The position numbers and the translations under genes are program-made. 64,000 bases of DNA from Streptomyces sp. H27-H5 (GTDB lineage Bacteria; Actinomycetota; Actinomycetes; Streptomycetales; Streptomycetaceae): the NCBI RefSeq assembly GCF_026627505.1, contig NZ_JAPNLK010000021.1, positions 1 to 64,000 of the forward strand. The letters are read 5' to 3'. Position 1 is the stretch's first letter, and the number at the start of each line of letters is the position of its first letter. The notes under the pieces were generated by a model. It saw only the letters and a list, made by a program, of their open reading frames with translations, made no database searches and was not told where the DNA came from. Of this stretch, positions 7,699 through 16,664 are shown in pieces.

Positions 7699-8954
7699 TG
7701 TACCTGGCCCACACCGGCCGCCCGGACGCGCCGCCCCGCACCCCAGGGGCCCGGCGGCGCGTCCCCGCCGCCGTCCTCGCCCTCGGCGCCGTCAGCCTCG
7801 TCACCGACGTCTCCTCCGAGATGGTCACCGCCGTACTGCCCCTCTACCTCGTGCTCGGACTCGGCCTCTCCCCGCTCCAATTCGGCTTCCTGGACGGCAT
7901 GTTCAACGCCGCGACCGCCCTCGTACGGCTGCTCGGCGGCCGGCTCGCCGATCGCGGCGGCCGGCACAAGCGGATCGCCGGTGCCGGATACCTGCTGTCC
8001 GCCCTCTCCCGACTGGGCCTGCTCCTCGCCGGCGGAGCCGCCACCGGCATCGCCGCCTCCCTCGCCGTCGACCGGCTCGGCAAGGGCATCCGCACCGCCC
8101 CGCGCGACGCCCTGATCTCGCTCAGCGTTCCACCGGAGGCCCTCGGCCGGGCCTTCGGCGTGCACCGCGCCATGGACACCACCGGAGCGCTCCTCGGTCC
8201 CCTCGCCGCGTTCGCCGTCCTGTGGGCCACCGCCGACGCCTACGACGCGGTGTTCGCCGTCAGTTTCTGCACCGGGCTGTTCGGGGTGCTCCTGCTCGCC
8301 CTGTACGTACCGGCCGCCGCGGGCCGCACCGTCTCGCCCCCGGCACCACCCCGGGCGACGCCACTGCGCGACCCGGTCTTCCGCCGCATCCTGGCGGCCG
8401 CGGTGCTGCTCGGCGCGGCCACCATCGGCGACGCCTTCCTCTACCTGCTGATCCAGCGCGGGCTCGACCTGCCGCCCGCCCTCTTCCCGCTGCTGCCCCT
8501 CGGCGCCGCCGCCGGCTACCTGCTCCTCGCCGTCCCGGCGGGCCGGATCGCCGACTCCCGGGGGCGCCGGCTGCCGTTCCTGCTCGGGCACGCCGCGCTG
8601 CTCGGCGCTTACACCGTCCTGCTGCTGCCGCTCGGTTGGCCGAGCATCGCGGCCGTCCTGCTGCTCCTGTCCGTCTTCTACGCCTGCACGGACGGTGTCC
8701 TGATGGCGTACGTCGGTCCCGTGCTCCCCGCCGGCGGCAGGGCCGGCGGGCTCGCGGTGCTCCAGACCGGCCAGGCACTGGCCCGGCTCCTCGGCGCGGC
8801 CGGCTTCGGGGCCGCCTGGACCTACTGGGGACAGGGGCCCGCCCTGTGGGCGGCGGCGCTCGCCCTCGCCCTGGCCCTCGCCGCCGCCTGGCGGGTGCTG
8901 CCCGCCGCCGTACCCGCCGCCCCGTCGTCCGTCCCCGCACCGGAGGAGCCGTGA
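7698..8954 (+). CDS. MFS transporter
   Basis: A 418-aa polytopic protein whose ATG overlaps the preceding stop. About twelve hydrophobic segments are visible. The loop after TM2 has GGRLADRGGRHKRIAG, the classic MFS G-x-x-x-D-R motif, repeated in the second half as AGRIADSRGRRLPF. It begins with a short cytoplasmic tail, then AVLALGAVSLVTDVSSEMV. The family includes drug exporters and nutrient importers, and the substrate is not evident. Its last base pairs overlap the TolB-like gene by GTGA. Confidence 0.88.
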   Translation: MYLAHTGRPDAPPRTPGARRRVPAAVLALGAVSLVTDVSSEMVTAVLPLYLVLGLGLSPLQFGFLDGMFNAATALVRLLGGRLADRGGRHKRIAGAGYLLSALSRLGLLLAGGAATGIAASLAVDRLGKGIRTAPRDALISLSVPPEALGRAFGVHRAMDTTGALLGPLAAFAVLWATADAYDAVFAVSFCTGLFGVLLLALYVPAAAGRTVSPPAPPRATPLRDPVFRRILAAAVLLGAATIGDAFLYLLIQRGLDLPPALFPLLPLGAAAGYLLLAVPAGRIADSRGRRLPFLLGHAALLGAYTVLLLPLGWPSIAAVLLLLSVFYACTDGVLMAYVGPVLPAGGRAGGLAVLQTGQALARLLGAAGFGAAWTYWGQGPALWAAALALALALAAAWRVLPAAVPAAPSSVPAPEEP

Positions 8955-9937
8955 GACCCCACCGACACAGGTTGCGCACCGCTCTGGTCGCCCTCGCCGT
9001 GTTCGTACTCGCCGGCGGCTCTCTCGGGTACGTCATGCACGCCCGCCACCGCGAGCAGACGACCCGGCAGAGCGGCGACGGCTCTTTCGGCCTGGCCGCG
9101 CCCGGGCTCTACTTCCGCGACGCGGCCACCGGGCTGCTCGCGCGCGCGGCCGGCCCCGGGGGAGCGGGCCCGCGCGGCGGCCCCACGTGCGACCGGTTCC
9201 ACGCCGCCGCGAACCGCGTGCTGTGCCTGCGCAAGCTGCCCGGCCTGCCGGCACGCACCGAGGCCCTGGTGACGGACCGGCAGCTGCGGGAGATCCGCCG
9301 CGTGACCGTCCCCGGCATCCCCAACCGGGCCAGAGTGTCCGCCTCGGGCAATCTGCTGTCCTGGACCACGTTCGCGACGGGCGACTCCTACGCCGGCCCC
9401 GGCTTCTCCACCCGGACCTCGATCCTGGACCTGCGCACCGGCTACCTGGTCAAGACGATGGAGGACATTCCGCTGACCCTCGGCGGAGCCCGCCACCACG
9501 CGGCCGACGTCAACTACTGGGGCGTCACCTTCGCGGCGGACGACAACCGCTTCTTCGCCACCGTCTCGACCCGCGGCCGCACCCACCTCGTGGAGGGGGA
9601 CCTGCGGAGTTGGTCGGCCAGGGCGCTGCGCGAGAACGTCGAATGCCCGTCACTGTCCCCCGACGGCACCCGGATCGCCTTCAAGAAGAGGGTCTCCGAC
9701 GACCCGGCGGACCCCTGGCGGCTCTTCGTCCTGGACCTGGCGAACCTGCGCGACCATCCGCTCGCCGAGCCGCACGGCGTCGACGACCAGGCCGTCTGGC
9801 TGGACGACACGACCATCGGTTACGCCCTGCCGGGCCAGGGCGGCCGGGCGAGCGACATCTGGTCCGTCCCGGCCGACGGCACGGGCACACCCCGCCTCGT
9901 GGTGACGGGCGGCTCCTCACCGGCCGTCGTGGCCTGA
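8951..9937 (+). CDS. membrane-anchored TolB/beta-propeller-like protein
   Basis: 328 aa from GTG 8951, overlapping the MFS stop. A signal-anchor lies at residues ~10-30 (ALVALAVFVLAGGSLGYVM). The outer part carries TolB/WD-like strands such as NVECPSLSPDGTRIAFKKRV and DPWRLFVLDLANL, followed by VWLDDTTIGYALPGQGGRASDIWSVPADG. This predicts an extracytoplasmic beta-propeller fragment that could bind a ligand or partner. With the metallophosphatase and MFS it forms a co-translated operon. A scavenging or surface-processing role is only a guess. Confidence 0.8.
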   Translation: MRPHRHRLRTALVALAVFVLAGGSLGYVMHARHREQTTRQSGDGSFGLAAPGLYFRDAATGLLARAAGPGGAGPRGGPTCDRFHAAANRVLCLRKLPGLPARTEALVTDRQLREIRRVTVPGIPNRARVSASGNLLSWTTFATGDSYAGPGFSTRTSILDLRTGYLVKTMEDIPLTLGGARHHAADVNYWGVTFAADDNRFFATVSTRGRTHLVEGDLRSWSARALRENVECPSLSPDGTRIAFKKRVSDDPADPWRLFVLDLANLRDHPLAEPHGVDDQAVWLDDTTIGYALPGQGGRASDIWSVPADGTGTPRLVVTGGSSPAVVA

Positions 9938-9966
9938 CCCCGGATGGCGGCCAGGCCACCGCCGGC

Positions 9967-10848
9967 TCACGACGCGTCGACGATCCGGTGCCGGAGGTGG
10001 TCGTAGGCCCAGGCGGCGAGGGTGGTCGGGGTGGTGGTCCGGACGCTTCGGCGTTGTTCGGGCACGAAGTTCTCGCGCAGGCCGGTCGACATCCCGAGCA
10101 CGGCCTCCACCAACCCGTCGGTCATTCCGGCCTGGTGGAGCCGGCTGCGCATGGTGTCGTCGGTGATCCGTTCGACGTGGATCCGCCGGCCGGTGGCGGC
10201 GGTGAGGATCTCCGCGACGTGTCGCCAGGTGAGGTCGGCGGGTCCGTGGACCGCCTGTACGCAGCGCCCGGACCAGGTGGGGGACAGCAGGCGGGTGGTG
10301 GCGACCTCGGCGATGTCGCGAGGTGCCACCCAGGCCATGGGCTGGTCGAGTGGAAGGATCACCTGGAGGGTGCCCGCTCGCAGGGCGTCGAGTTGAAGTT
10401 CGAGATTGGTGAAGAAGTAGCCGCAGCGCAGGTGGGTGACGTGGACGTCGCAGTCGTCCAAGGCGGTCTCGGTCCGTGCCAGACCGTCGATCTCGCCGGC
10501 GCCGTGACGTTTCTCGGCTCCGACGCTGCTCTGGAAGACGACCCGGCCGATCCGGTTGTCGGTGACGGCGCGGACCACGCTGGTGGTGGCACGGGCGTAG
10601 TCGGCGAGGGGATCCTCGCTGCCGGTGGTCGGGTCCACCCAGAAGAGCGAGTCGATGCCGCGGGTGGCGGCCACCACCGAGTCGGCGTCGAACTGGTCGG
10701 CCAGCGCGACATCCACCTCGTTTCGGATCTCGGGAGCCAGCCGGTCGGGATCGCGCAGCAAGACGCGCGGCCGGACACCGGCGCGGACCAGCATGGCGAC
10801 GACGTGACGGCCGACGTTCCCGGTCGGGGTGGTGACGGCGATCTGCAT
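9967..10848 (-). CDS. NmrA-like NAD(P)-binding protein
   Basis: 293 aa starting MQIAVTTPTGNVGRHVV, with a GGAGG site 5 bases before the ATG. The TGNVG loop is the NmrA/atypical SDR variant of the Rossmann glycine motif. LLRDPDRL follows as the second-strand cofactor-specificity segment. The C-terminal half (HVAEILTAATGRRIHVERI) is also typical of NmrA/HSCARG and azoR-like quinone reductases. No YxxxK is obvious, so it may be a redox sensor rather than an enzyme. It is monocistronic and convergent with the TolB-like gene. Confidence 0.85.
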   Translation of the reverse strand: MQIAVTTPTGNVGRHVVAMLVRAGVRPRVLLRDPDRLAPEIRNEVDVALADQFDADSVVAATRGIDSLFWVDPTTGSEDPLADYARATTSVVRAVTDNRIGRVVFQSSVGAEKRHGAGEIDGLARTETALDDCDVHVTHLRCGYFFTNLELQLDALRAGTLQVILPLDQPMAWVAPRDIAEVATTRLLSPTWSGRCVQAVHGPADLTWRHVAEILTAATGRRIHVERITDDTMRSRLHQAGMTDGLVEAVLGMSTGLRENFVPEQRRSVRTTTPTTLAAWAYDHLRHRIVDAS

Positions 10849-10969
10849 GTGTTCCTCCTTCGAAGCCTCGACTTCAGCCTAGGAGCCGAGGAGCCCTGAA
10901 GTCCTTCGGCGCCGCGGAGGAACGGGCCGTGCCTTCGCTCCCGCCTGCGTGCCCTCGGTGAGGGATCGT

Positions 10970-11797
10970 TCAGCGCCCCAGGGCGGCGCGCAGGGTGATC
11001 CCGTGGCGGCTGCGCAGGCGACGTACCTCCCAGACGGAGAGTGCGGTCACCGACAGGGGGCCGCCGAGCATGAACGTGTACAGCACCTCCGGCGGTGCGG
11101 CGACGTCGGGGCCGTTGAAGAGCTGGAACGCGAAGAGCGACCAGACCAGCAGGGGCGAGATCAGCGCCGGGAGCAGTTGGTGCACGTCCGAAGCCCGGAA
11201 GCACGTGAAGACGCAGGTGTAGGCGGAGAAGAGGGTGAAGGGGATCGAGGCGATCACCACGGCGACGGATGCCAGCCAGCCGACGACCAGGAACAGGAAC
11301 CCCAGCACGGCGGAGAAGAATCCGAGTCCGATGGTCGAGGAGAAGAAGCCCCTCAAGTCCTCGGGGGTGACGAGCTCGCCTTGGAGGGCGGTGATGGCCA
11401 CCCACATGGCGGTGGGGCCGAGGGCAAGCATGAGGACCAGGATGATCGGCCGGTGCAGTCGTTCCGCGAAGTCACGGCGCCGATCCCGGGTGCTCGCGGA
11501 GAGGAAGACCGTGATGCCGATGATGCTGCCCATGGCCAGGATGACGCAGGCGAGGCCCAGTTCGACGACTTTGCCGACGATGAACTCCTCGCCACCGCTG
11601 CTCAGGGGATATGCCATGACCAGATAGACGGCTGCGGCCAGACCGATGATCGTCCGGGCGCGTTGCATCCAGGCGATGAGCGGGTCGTGCGCCTGCTCGG
11701 CCGTCGATTCGAGGCCTCCCGCCCAGGCCCGAAAGAACGCCCTCAGCGCGCCACCGGACGTGGATCGGTTCGCGGATGTCGTTGTGTTCGTACTCAC
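10970..11797 (-). CDS. polytopic membrane protein, function unknown
   Basis: 275 aa from GTG 11797, with a GGGGGAAAG ribosome site. The N-terminal ~50 residues are Thr/Ser-rich and cytoplasmic. At least five hydrophobic segments follow (IIGLAAAVYLVMA, LACVILAMGSIIGITVFL, IILVLMLALGPTAMWVAI, LGFFSAVLGFLFLVVGWLAS and LISPLLVWSLFAFQLF), ending in a basic tail. No family was recognised. It is divergent from the SARP gene, sharing a ~220-bp promoter region. Confidence 0.75.
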   Translation of the reverse strand: MSTNTTTSANRSTSGGALRAFFRAWAGGLESTAEQAHDPLIAWMQRARTIIGLAAAVYLVMAYPLSSGGEEFIVGKVVELGLACVILAMGSIIGITVFLSASTRDRRRDFAERLHRPIILVLMLALGPTAMWVAITALQGELVTPEDLRGFFSSTIGLGFFSAVLGFLFLVVGWLASVAVVIASIPFTLFSAYTCVFTCFRASDVHQLLPALISPLLVWSLFAFQLFNGPDVAAPPEVLYTFMLGGPLSVTALSVWEVRRLRSRHGITLRAALGR

Positions 11798-12020
11798 TTG
11801 GTTCTTTCCCCCGAAGTAACGCGTGCGCTCCGTGGGGCACATGGACACCCGACACAGACGTCGAACACCCTATCGGGGAGTGGGCTCGAACTCGTACGCC
11901 GAGCGACTCCACCCACTGCCCGGCCAGGGGTCCTCCCGACAGCAGGGCGCACGGCCAGGCGCCGCTTGCTTCTTGTCCGTGGGCGCTATCCTGAACTCTT
12001 TTGCTGGGAGGCGTGGGCAG

Positions 12021-14798
12021 ATGGAGTTCCGATTGCTCGGAGCGGTGTCGGTTGTCACCGAGGCAGGCGATCTGCCGCTCGGTCCCGTCAAACGGCGCAG
12101 CCTGCTGGCCGCCCTGCTGTTGCGCCCCAACAACCCGGTACTTGTTGACTACTTGACGACCGCTCTGTGGGAACAGGAACCGCCGGCGCGCGCCCGCAGC
12201 GTCATCCAGGGCCATGTGTCCCAGTTGCGGGCCTCGCTGACGCGCGCCGGCGCCGGGGCGCACGGCGTCGAGTTGGTCACCCAGGGCGCGGCGTACGTCC
12301 TGCGCATGCCGAGGGTCCTGCTGGACGTGCACCGCTTCGAGGATCTGGTGGCCCGGGCCCGTGAGCAGCGTGACCCGGCCGACGCCGTGACGATGTACCG
12401 GGAGGCGTTGTCGCTGTGGCAGGGACCGGCGCTGGCCGACGTGTGCCCGAGCCCTCCGCTGCAGGCCGCCGCGCAGGCCTTGGAGGAGCTGCGGCTGGCC
12501 GCGGTGGAGCAGTTGGCGGCGGGCTGCGCCCGGTCCGGTGAGCACGCCGGCGCCGTGACCGTCCTGCGCGCCGAGGCAGTGGCCCACCCGCTGCGCGAAT
12601 CACTGTCCGCCGCCCTCATGGGGGCGCTCCAGAGCGCGGGCCGCCGCTCGGAGGCGCTGGATTGGTTCCATCGCACCCGGCGGCTGCTCGCCGACGAACT
12701 GGGCGTGGACCCGGGTCCGGAACTGGCGAACGCCTACGCCTGCGCCCTGCGCGGCGCTGAAGGAGGCCCGACGCAGCCCACGGGGGACATGGAGACGGCA
12801 GCCGCCGAGGTCCCGGATCCTCGCCCGGCCACCGCGCCGGTCGTTCCGACCCACGCCGCCGTACCGGATGTCGTCGCGCACACGCACGCACCCGATCTGC
12901 TCCCGCGCGCACCGCGCGGCTTCCACGGGCGGACGGCGGAGCTCGCCGCCCTGTCCCGGGCCGCCACAGGCGAGGCACCCGTCTGCCTGATCACCGGGCC
13001 CGCCGGGGTGGGGAAGACGGCCCTGGTGCTGCACTGGGCACACCAAGGCCGGGCCGATTTCCCCGACGGGCGGCTCTATGCCGACCTGCGTGGCTTCGGC
13101 GACACGGGCCTGCCGGATCGGATGGAGGTGCTGCGCGAGTTCCTGCCGGCGCTCGGTGTCGCGCAGCACCGGATACCGGATTCGGCGAACGGCGCGGCCG
13201 CGCTGTTCCGGTCGCTGACCGCCGACCGCCGACTCCTCGTGGTGCTCGACAACGCGCGTGACTCCGAGCAGGTCAGGCCGCTCCTGCCGGGCGGTCCCCG
13301 CTGCGTCACCGTCGTCACCAGCAGACACCGGCTGCCGGGGCTGATCGTCACCGACACCGCCCGGCCCGTGGCCCTGGACGTGCTCGGGCCGCAGGACGGC
13401 ACGATGCTCCTCGCCGGGGTACTCGGCACGGAACGGGTGCTCGCGGAGCCCGTCGCCGCCCGGCGGCTGGCCGAGCTGTGCGGCGGGCTGCCGCTCGCGC
13501 TGCGGGTGGCGGCCGCCAGGCTGGTGCAACGGCCCGGATGGTCGCTGGCCGCGATGACCGTCGAACTGTCCGACGAGACGCGCCGGCTGAGCCTGCTGGA
13601 CGTGGAGGACACCGGCGTACGGGCGGCACTGCACCTGACGCTGCGGCAGCTCCCCCTGCACGTCTCCCGTCAGTTCGCCCATCTCGGCCGTCACCCCGGC
13701 ACACACGTCGACCGGTATGCCGCGGCGGCCCTGGCGGGCACGGATCCGGCAGCCGCCGAGAGTGCCCTGGAGCGGCTGGCCGTGGCGCACCTCGTCACGG
13801 AGTCGGCGCCCGGTCGCTGGACGCTGCACGATCTCGTACGGCTCTACGCGCGGAGCCTGGACGCCGGGCCCGACGCGCTGGGGCGCGTGCTCGACCACTA
13901 CATCGCCACGGGACTCGCGGCCGTGGCCGCGGCCGAGCCCGGCAACGAGGAGTGCCTCCCGCTGCCGGCGGACTACCTGGCGCCCGCCGCCGTGAGGGAG
14001 TTCGCCGACCGGTCCGCCGCCGTGGCGTGGTACGCGGCCGAGAGGGACGACCTCACGTCGGCGGTGGCCGCGGCACACGCCGCCGGACTGCACGGCAGGA
14101 CCTGGCGCATCATCCTGCTGCTGTGGCCACTGATCGTGTGGCGCGTGCGGGACGGCTGGGTTCCGCTCCTGGAGACCGGGCTGGAGGCGGCGCGGGCCGA
14201 CGCCGATCAGCACGGCGAGTCGCGAGTGCTGAACGTGCTCGGCTGGGTGCTGATCGAGGAAGGACGCATCGTGGAGGCGGTGACTCGCCTGGGGGCCGCC
14301 TCCGCGCTCGCCGCCCGCTCGGGCGACGTGGTCGCCGAGGCGAACGCGCTGATCGTGCTGGCCATGGCGCAATCGGCGCTCGGCGACCCGGACGAGGCCG
14401 CGCAGGGATGCGAACGGGCGGTGGAGCTGGCCCGCTCGGCCGGAAACCGGACCATCGAGAGACTGGCCATGCAGCACCTCGCCCGGCACCGCGTCGACGC
14501 CGGGAAATGGCACCCGGCCCTCGACACGGCGACCGAGGCCCTGGCCTTCGACGATCGATCGGACACGGCCGACGTGCCCCGGGTACTGCTGCTCATCGTG
14601 AGGGGAGAAGCGCTGCTGGGGCTCGGGGACCGGGACGAGGGCATCCGGCAGCTCGACCGGGCGGCCCGCGAGGCGGATGCGTCCGGCTACGAGGACGGCG
14701 CGGTACGGGCGCTCGGCGTACTGCTGCGGGTATCGGCGGATCCGGGGTTCCAGGCGCGATACGACGAGGCGGTCGCGCGCCTCACGACGCGCACGTGA
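12021..14798 (+). CDS. SARP/AfsR-type transcriptional activator with NB-ARC and TPR
   Basis: 925 aa from ATG 12021. Residues 1-95 form the OmpR-like winged helix of SARPs (MEFRLLGAVSVV, PVKRRSLLAALLL). Residues ~100-250 are the bacterial transcriptional activation domain. After a Pro/Ala linker, a P-loop ITGPAGVGKTAL (~residue 325) and LLVVLDNARD begin an NB-ARC ATPase module, with GGLPLALRVAA as its later motif. Helical TPR-like repeats occupy ~680-925. AfsR-type SARPs activate antibiotic genes by binding tandem repeats. The GTAGGGG repeat modules at 24.0-24.3 kb are plausible targets, although this link is inferred from proximity only. Confidence 0.9.
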   Translation: MEFRLLGAVSVVTEAGDLPLGPVKRRSLLAALLLRPNNPVLVDYLTTALWEQEPPARARSVIQGHVSQLRASLTRAGAGAHGVELVTQGAAYVLRMPRVLLDVHRFEDLVARAREQRDPADAVTMYREALSLWQGPALADVCPSPPLQAAAQALEELRLAAVEQLAAGCARSGEHAGAVTVLRAEAVAHPLRESLSAALMGALQSAGRRSEALDWFHRTRRLLADELGVDPGPELANAYACALRGAEGGPTQPTGDMETAAAEVPDPRPATAPVVPTHAAVPDVVAHTHAPDLLPRAPRGFHGRTAELAALSRAATGEAPVCLITGPAGVGKTALVLHWAHQGRADFPDGRLYADLRGFGDTGLPDRMEVLREFLPALGVAQHRIPDSANGAAALFRSLTADRRLLVVLDNARDSEQVRPLLPGGPRCVTVVTSRHRLPGLIVTDTARPVALDVLGPQDGTMLLAGVLGTERVLAEPVAARRLAELCGGLPLALRVAAARLVQRPGWSLAAMTVELSDETRRLSLLDVEDTGVRAALHLTLRQLPLHVSRQFAHLGRHPGTHVDRYAAAALAGTDPAAAESALERLAVAHLVTESAPGRWTLHDLVRLYARSLDAGPDALGRVLDHYIATGLAAVAAAEPGNEECLPLPADYLAPAAVREFADRSAAVAWYAAERDDLTSAVAAAHAAGLHGRTWRIILLLWPLIVWRVRDGWVPLLETGLEAARADADQHGESRVLNVLGWVLIEEGRIVEAVTRLGAASALAARSGDVVAEANALIVLAMAQSALGDPDEAAQGCERAVELARSAGNRTIERLAMQHLARHRVDAGKWHPALDTATEALAFDDRSDTADVPRVLLLIVRGEALLGLGDRDEGIRQLDRAAREADASGYEDGAVRALGVLLRVSADPGFQARYDEAVARLTTRT

Positions 14799-14854
14799 GC
14801 CCACCTTGAAGGTCGACCGGCCGCTCGCCGCGGTCGCCGAGCAACCGGGCCGGA

Positions 14855-14889
14855 GCAGGCCGCCCCTCCGGGAAGGAGGGGCGGCCTGC
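14855..14889. terminator. hairpin between convergent SARP and PI-PLC genes
   Basis: A perfect 15-bp stem (14855-14869 with 14875-14889) and 5-base loop lie between the two convergent stops, at 14798 and 14905. It probably terminates both transcripts. Confidence 0.85.
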
Positions 14890-14904
14890 GAGCCTGCGCG
14901 GGGG

Positions 14905-16482
14905 TTACTTCTTCGGGCAGGTTTCCTGGGTGACCTTGCCGCCCGACGTGTCGGCGGTGGCCGGGTCCATCGACAGGCACAGGCCCGTCCAGTTGTTGAT
15001 GAACGTGTACGCCGGTCGGGACCCGGTCGCGGTGGCGAGCTTGGTCGGGATGATGTTCCACATCTGGCTGCCCGAGAACCAGCGGGTCTCGCAGTCCCAC
15101 CAGAACAACTGGGTGCCGGAGCCCGGCGGCGTGCCGTTGTTGTAGGGGACGGTCAGGCACTTGCCGTTGCTCGCCTTGATCCAGTGGTACCCCTTGCCCA
15201 TGTTGCCGGGCGGCTGCTCCGCCCCCCACTGGTGGCTGCTGGGCGGGGTCGACTGGCACACGCGCTGGGTGACCAGTCCGCCGGTCTTGGAGCTGTCGAA
15301 CTCGGGACCCCGCACCATGCAACGGCCGTTCAGGCTGTTGACGTAGGTCTTGTCGCTGTTGACCTGCCAGATCATCCGGTTGCCGGCTTTGACGGCATTG
15401 TCCTCGTTGTGGTCGATGATCGCGTTCACCAGGCCCCAGCCGGGGAAGTCCGTCATGACGATGCCGACGCGGCCCTTTTCGCTGTTGAGGTACTTCATCA
15501 GGTGGTAGTTCACACCCGGGACCTCGGTGCTGACCCCGCTCTGGACCTTCGTGTAGCCACCGGCGTAGTAGAGCGGCGACCCCCCACCGGGGACCGTGTT
15601 CGCGGACGTGTACGTCACATACAGGCCACCGTCGGAGGAATTACCCTTGGCCCGCGAGATGGCCGCGTCGACGTTCGTCTTGACGAGGTTCCACTTCTCC
15701 GGGATGGACGACGCGTTGTAGGTGTCTTCCTTGTGGTCGTTGAAGCCCTCGATCCCGTAGCCGTCGCTGTCGACGTTGTCGAAGCCGGCCAGGACCAACT
15801 TGCCGCGCACGTCCCCGAGCGTGGGCACCTTCGCCCTGCCGGTGCCCTTCACCGAACCGGCGTGGAAGAGGTCGCGGTACTGACTCGCCCCCACGTAGCC
15901 GGCGAAGATCTGCCTGACGTCTGCCGGTTGCACCGACTTCGGCTCGTTCGCGCAGTCGGTGATGCCGGGGCTCCTGTACGCGCACTCGGCCCTCATCCGC
16001 ATCACGATCGTCTCGGTCGGATGCGCTTTGAGGAAGCCCTGCGCCTTCTTCAGGACGTCGTCGAAGTTGGCCTGCTGGTAGTACGCGCTGTGGTGGATCG
16101 TGAACGATCCCCCGATGGCGCGGACCCGGATGTCGATGGCACGGATACCGCGTTCCAACTGCGCCGTCAGCGTGTTCGCGCTGTCGCCGTAGTCCTCCTG
16201 CGTCTGCACGGCGGACCCGCCGTGGATGGCCAGGGTGTCATGGGTGCCGGGGATGGACATCGCCGACAGCTTGGTGTCGCTCGCGACGCCCCACATCCAC
16301 TCGGCCCGGTCCGCCTGCCCGAGATTGCGGTGTGCGTCCTGGTTGGTCGACCCGGCCGCCCCGGCGGCGGTGGGCGTCAGCAGCGCCGCCCCCAAGGCGA
16401 CACAGACCGTCAGCAGCCGTGCCAACGGGCGGGACCGCCGGCGCGAACCGGCGCCGGCGGCATGGGGGATGGTGCGGGGCAT
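14905..16482 (-). CDS. secreted PI-specific phospholipase C with ricin-B domain
   Basis: 525 aa from ATG 16482, with an AGGAG site. Residues 1-43 are a twin-arginine-free signal peptide (ARLLTVCVALGAALLT). The PI-PLC X domain spans ~60-330: SIPGTHDTLA gives catalytic His81 and GSFTIHHSAYY the second His (130/131). RAIDIRVR is the usual strand after the helix. Residues ~365-525 form a ricin-type beta-trefoil with NGRCM, SNGKCLTVPY and GLCLSMDP, each followed by Gln/Trp or a cysteine. It likely cleaves phosphoinositide or GPI-like lipids outside the cell, with lectin targeting. It sits between two regulators and may be unrelated to them. Confidence 0.92.
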   Translation of the reverse strand: MPRTIPHAAGAGSRRRSRPLARLLTVCVALGAALLTPTAAGAAGSTNQDAHRNLGQADRAEWMWGVASDTKLSAMSIPGTHDTLAIHGGSAVQTQEDYGDSANTLTAQLERGIRAIDIRVRAIGGSFTIHHSAYYQQANFDDVLKKAQGFLKAHPTETIVMRMRAECAYRSPGITDCANEPKSVQPADVRQIFAGYVGASQYRDLFHAGSVKGTGRAKVPTLGDVRGKLVLAGFDNVDSDGYGIEGFNDHKEDTYNASSIPEKWNLVKTNVDAAISRAKGNSSDGGLYVTYTSANTVPGGGSPLYYAGGYTKVQSGVSTEVPGVNYHLMKYLNSEKGRVGIVMTDFPGWGLVNAIIDHNEDNAVKAGNRMIWQVNSDKTYVNSLNGRCMVRGPEFDSSKTGGLVTQRVCQSTPPSSHQWGAEQPPGNMGKGYHWIKASNGKCLTVPYNNGTPPGSGTQLFWWDCETRWFSGSQMWNIIPTKLATATGSRPAYTFINNWTGLCLSMDPATADTSGGKVTQETCPKK

Positions 16483-16664
16483 GGGACTCCTGTCCGAGTG
16501 CGGGGCGGTACGGAGCCCAGCCTGAGCCCCACCGCCGGCGCTTCACTGACGTACCGCTGACGCCCCGCCCCCACACGCGCAAGCGGCCCGACGGACAGCG
16601 CACAGCGGGGTCCGCCTCGGCCGCACCGACGCGCCCGAACCAGGACCCCCGTCGCGCCGCTCGT

